Under the pieces are notes generated by a model that saw nothing but the letters and a program-made list of their open reading frames with translations, was not told where the DNA came from and made no database searches. The position numbers and the translations under genes are program-made. From assembly GCA_050050115.1 (NCBI GenBank), contig JASFUX010000170.1, forward strand, positions 1 through 7,403: a DNA stretch of 7,403 nucleotides, read 5' to 3'. The DNA is from JASFUX01 sp050050115 (GTDB taxonomy: Bacteria > Pseudomonadota > Alphaproteobacteria > Caulobacterales > Maricaulaceae). Positions 6,176-7,403 of this stretch are shown here, piece after piece; within the stretch, counting starts at the first letter, position 1, and the number at the start of each line of letters is the position of its first letter.

Positions 6176-6781
6176 ATGATCGATCCTCAAAGCGTTCCGG
6201 GCTTCCTCTCGGACGAGGAAGGCCGCGCGCTTGCTGACGCCGCGCGGCGGCTGGGGGCGCTGGGCCCGATCGTCGAGATCGGCGCCTATTGCGGGCGTTC
6301 GGCGATCTATATGGCGCCCGCGGCGAAAGAGGCCGGCGCGGTGTTCGCTTCGGTCGATCACCATCGCGGCTCGGAGGAGCATCAGCCGGGCTGGGAATGG
6401 CACGACCCGGCCTTGTGGGACGAGGCCGCGGGCGCGATCGACACCTTGCCGGTCTTTCGCGACACGCTGCGCCGGGCGGGTCTTGAGGACGCGGTGGTCG
6501 CGATCGTCGGGGAGTCGGCCAAAGCGGCATCGCTGATCGCCAGCCCTCTGGGCATGGTGTTCATAGACGGCGGACACGCGCTGAACACTGCCCTTTCGGA
6601 CTGGCGCGCCTGGGCGGGCAAGATCGCGCCGGGCGGGGAGCTGGCGGTCCACGACGTGTTCGAACGCCCGCAGGAAGGCGGCCGTCCGCCGTGCGAGATC
6701 TACAAGATGGCCGTCGCCTCCCAGCTGTTCGCGCCTGCGCGCGAGGTGGGGGCCTTGAGGTTCCTCACGCGCCTCGGCTGA
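6176..6781 (+). CDS. Class I SAM-dependent methyltransferase (Methyltransf_24-like)
   Basis: This is a small 201-aa Rossmann-fold methyltransferase, probably cytoplasmic. Motif I is VEIGAYCGRSAIYMA (33-47), the SAM-binding glycine loop. VDHHRGSEEHQPGWEWHD (60-77) follows strand 2. Its Asp61 is placed to bind the SAM ribose, and the His/Glu-rich run after it is distinctive. FIDGGH (129-134) is the Methyltransf_24-type motif after strand 4, and LAVHDVF (156-162) follows strand 5. GGRPPCEIYKMA (168-179) near the C-terminus is another distinctive block. The HHRGSEE...W...HD, FIDGGH, HDVF and GGRPP.EIY set matches, from memory, a family common in actinobacteria whose neighbours include a prenyltransferase-like protein, as here. 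The substrate is unknown. The ATG at 6176 is the only early in-frame start that keeps motif I, but it has no ribosome site. The stop is 15 bp from the convergent toroid gene. Confidence 0.87.
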   Translation: MIDPQSVPGFLSDEEGRALADAARRLGALGPIVEIGAYCGRSAIYMAPAAKEAGAVFASVDHHRGSEEHQPGWEWHDPALWDEAAGAIDTLPVFRDTLRRAGLEDAVVAIVGESAKAASLIASPLGMVFIDGGHALNTALSDWRAWAGKIAPGGELAVHDVFERPQEGGRPPCEIYKMAVASQLFAPAREVGALRFLTRLG

Positions 6782-6796
6782 GCCTTCAGCCCGTCG

Positions 6797-7403
6797 TCAG
6801 CTTGTCGTCTCGGGCAGCGTCTTCAGCCAAACGGCGGCGGCCGGTGAGGCGGCGCGGACCACGTCGTCGGCGATCAGCGCCGCGCCGGCGGTCCAGGACG
6901 GGCGCTCGAGCGGCCACGGCAGGGCCTCAACATGCTGCCAGCCCATCCAGGCATCCCCGTCCGGCGCGCGCATGCGTCCAAGCGATAGGAGCGCCTTCCG
7001 CGCCAGTCCCGGCGCGCCGGCGGCGGCCAGGGCCATGGCGAGCTCGGCCGTCTCGGCCGCCGTCGTCCATGGTTCGTCGGCGACGCAGCGGCATCCGGGC
7101 TGGCCGCGCCTGACGAAGACGCGCCATGAGCGCGCCAAGCGCGTCCGCGCCGCCGCGCCGCGCACGACGCCAGCGAGCACCGGATAGTACCAGTCCATCG
7201 CGTGACCGGCGTGCGGGCTCCAGGGAACGGCCTTGCGGGAGCGCAAAGCCGCGCCGAGACGCGCGCGGGCGATCCGCCAGTCCGACACGGGCCGCCCCGT
7301 GGCCTCGAAGGCGCGGACGGCGCATTCGAGGCTCTTGTAGATCGATGCGGAGGCGGCGATCAGCGGCTCGACGTCGTCGACGCTCTCTTTGCCTTCGCAT
7401 TGG
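6797..7403 (-). CDS. Prenyltransferase-like alpha/alpha-toroid protein, C-terminal part
   Basis: The frame stays open to the right edge (first complete codon 7402-7400), so the gene starts outside the window. The GTG at 7288 is internal, because conserved sequence continues upstream of it. The visible 201 residues include SVDDVEPLIAASASIYKSL (7-25), MDWYYPVLAGVVRG (69-82) and CRCVADEPWTTAAETAELAM (104-123). DGDAWMGWQ (148-156) and PWPLERPSWTAGAALIADD (162-180) follow. The alternation of Trp/Tyr-rich turns with Ala-rich helices fits an alpha/alpha-barrel such as squalene-cyclase or six-hairpin glycosidase folds. The blocks SSIYxSL, MDWYYPVLGGxxRG, PWVTGAET and DGxxWTGW are what I remember from actinobacterial proteins annotated as 'prenyltransferase'. 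No DxDD cyclase motif is seen in this part, and that annotation is not proof of activity. It is convergent with the methyltransferase. The product is probably cytoplasmic; its function is unknown. Confidence 0.8.
   Translation of the reverse strand, partial: QCEGKESVDDVEPLIAASASIYKSLECAVRAFEATGRPVSDWRIARARLGAALRSRKAVPWSPHAGHAMDWYYPVLAGVVRGAAARTRLARSWRVFVRRGQPGCRCVADEPWTTAAETAELAMALAAAGAPGLARKALLSLGRMRAPDGDAWMGWQHVEALPWPLERPSWTAGAALIADDVVRAASPAAAVWLKTLPETTS

Noticed and set aside
6797..7288. Complete small gene starting at the GTG at 7288
   Set aside because: The frame is open to the right edge, and the upstream part encodes a conserved-looking SVDDVEPLIAASASIYKSL block, so 7288 is internal to a longer gene.

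Overview
The window is GC-rich and densely coded (eight genes, short gaps, codons strongly biased to G/C in the third position). Gene content and protein style suggest a Gram-negative alphaproteobacterium, perhaps a Hyphomonadaceae/Parvularculaceae/Caulobacterales type. The evidence is an RND drug exporter, an outer-membrane-type lipoprotein, a dTDP-rhamnose pathway and alphaproteobacterial-looking promoters. The lineage is inference. No rRNA, tRNA, CRISPR array, insertion sequence or phage gene is visible.

Layout. (1) Positions 1-821, + strand: the C-terminal quarter of an RND (HAE1/AcrB-type) efflux pump whose start lies off the left edge. (2) 849-1685, - strand: a MerR-family regulator with a GyrI-like ligand domain, convergent with the pump. 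A strong ACCTTGAC-N5-GTCAAGGT dyad lies just upstream of it. (3) 1842-4369, + strand: a three-gene cell-surface sugar operon, rmlC (3,5-epimerase), rmlD (reductase) and a GT2-family, rhamnosyltransferase-like glycosyltransferase. The last two are joined by a 4-nt GTGA overlap. The first two dTDP-rhamnose genes, rmlA and rmlB, are not here. (4) 4366-5340, - strand: proline iminopeptidase, convergent with the glycosyltransferase, with interlocking stop codons. (5) 5341-5448: a relatively AT-rich divergent control region. (6) 5449-6159, + strand: an uncharacterised alpha-helical lipoprotein. (7) 6176-6781, + strand: a small class I SAM methyltransferase. (8) 6797 to the right edge, - strand: the C-terminal part of a protein resembling the alpha/alpha-toroid 'prenyltransferase-like' proteins.

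How the parts fit. RmlC and RmlD finish dTDP-L-rhamnose, which the coupled glycosyltransferase probably transfers to a surface glycan. The pump and the MerR protein look like a drug-response neighbourhood, but the visible operator sits between merR and the rhamnose operon, not in front of the pump. The most unusual part is the right end. The methyltransferase and the toroid protein both resemble families that I remember as neighbours in actinobacterial gene clusters of unknown function. Finding them side by side here, in opposite orientation, suggests a conserved and undescribed functional pair that continues beyond the right edge.
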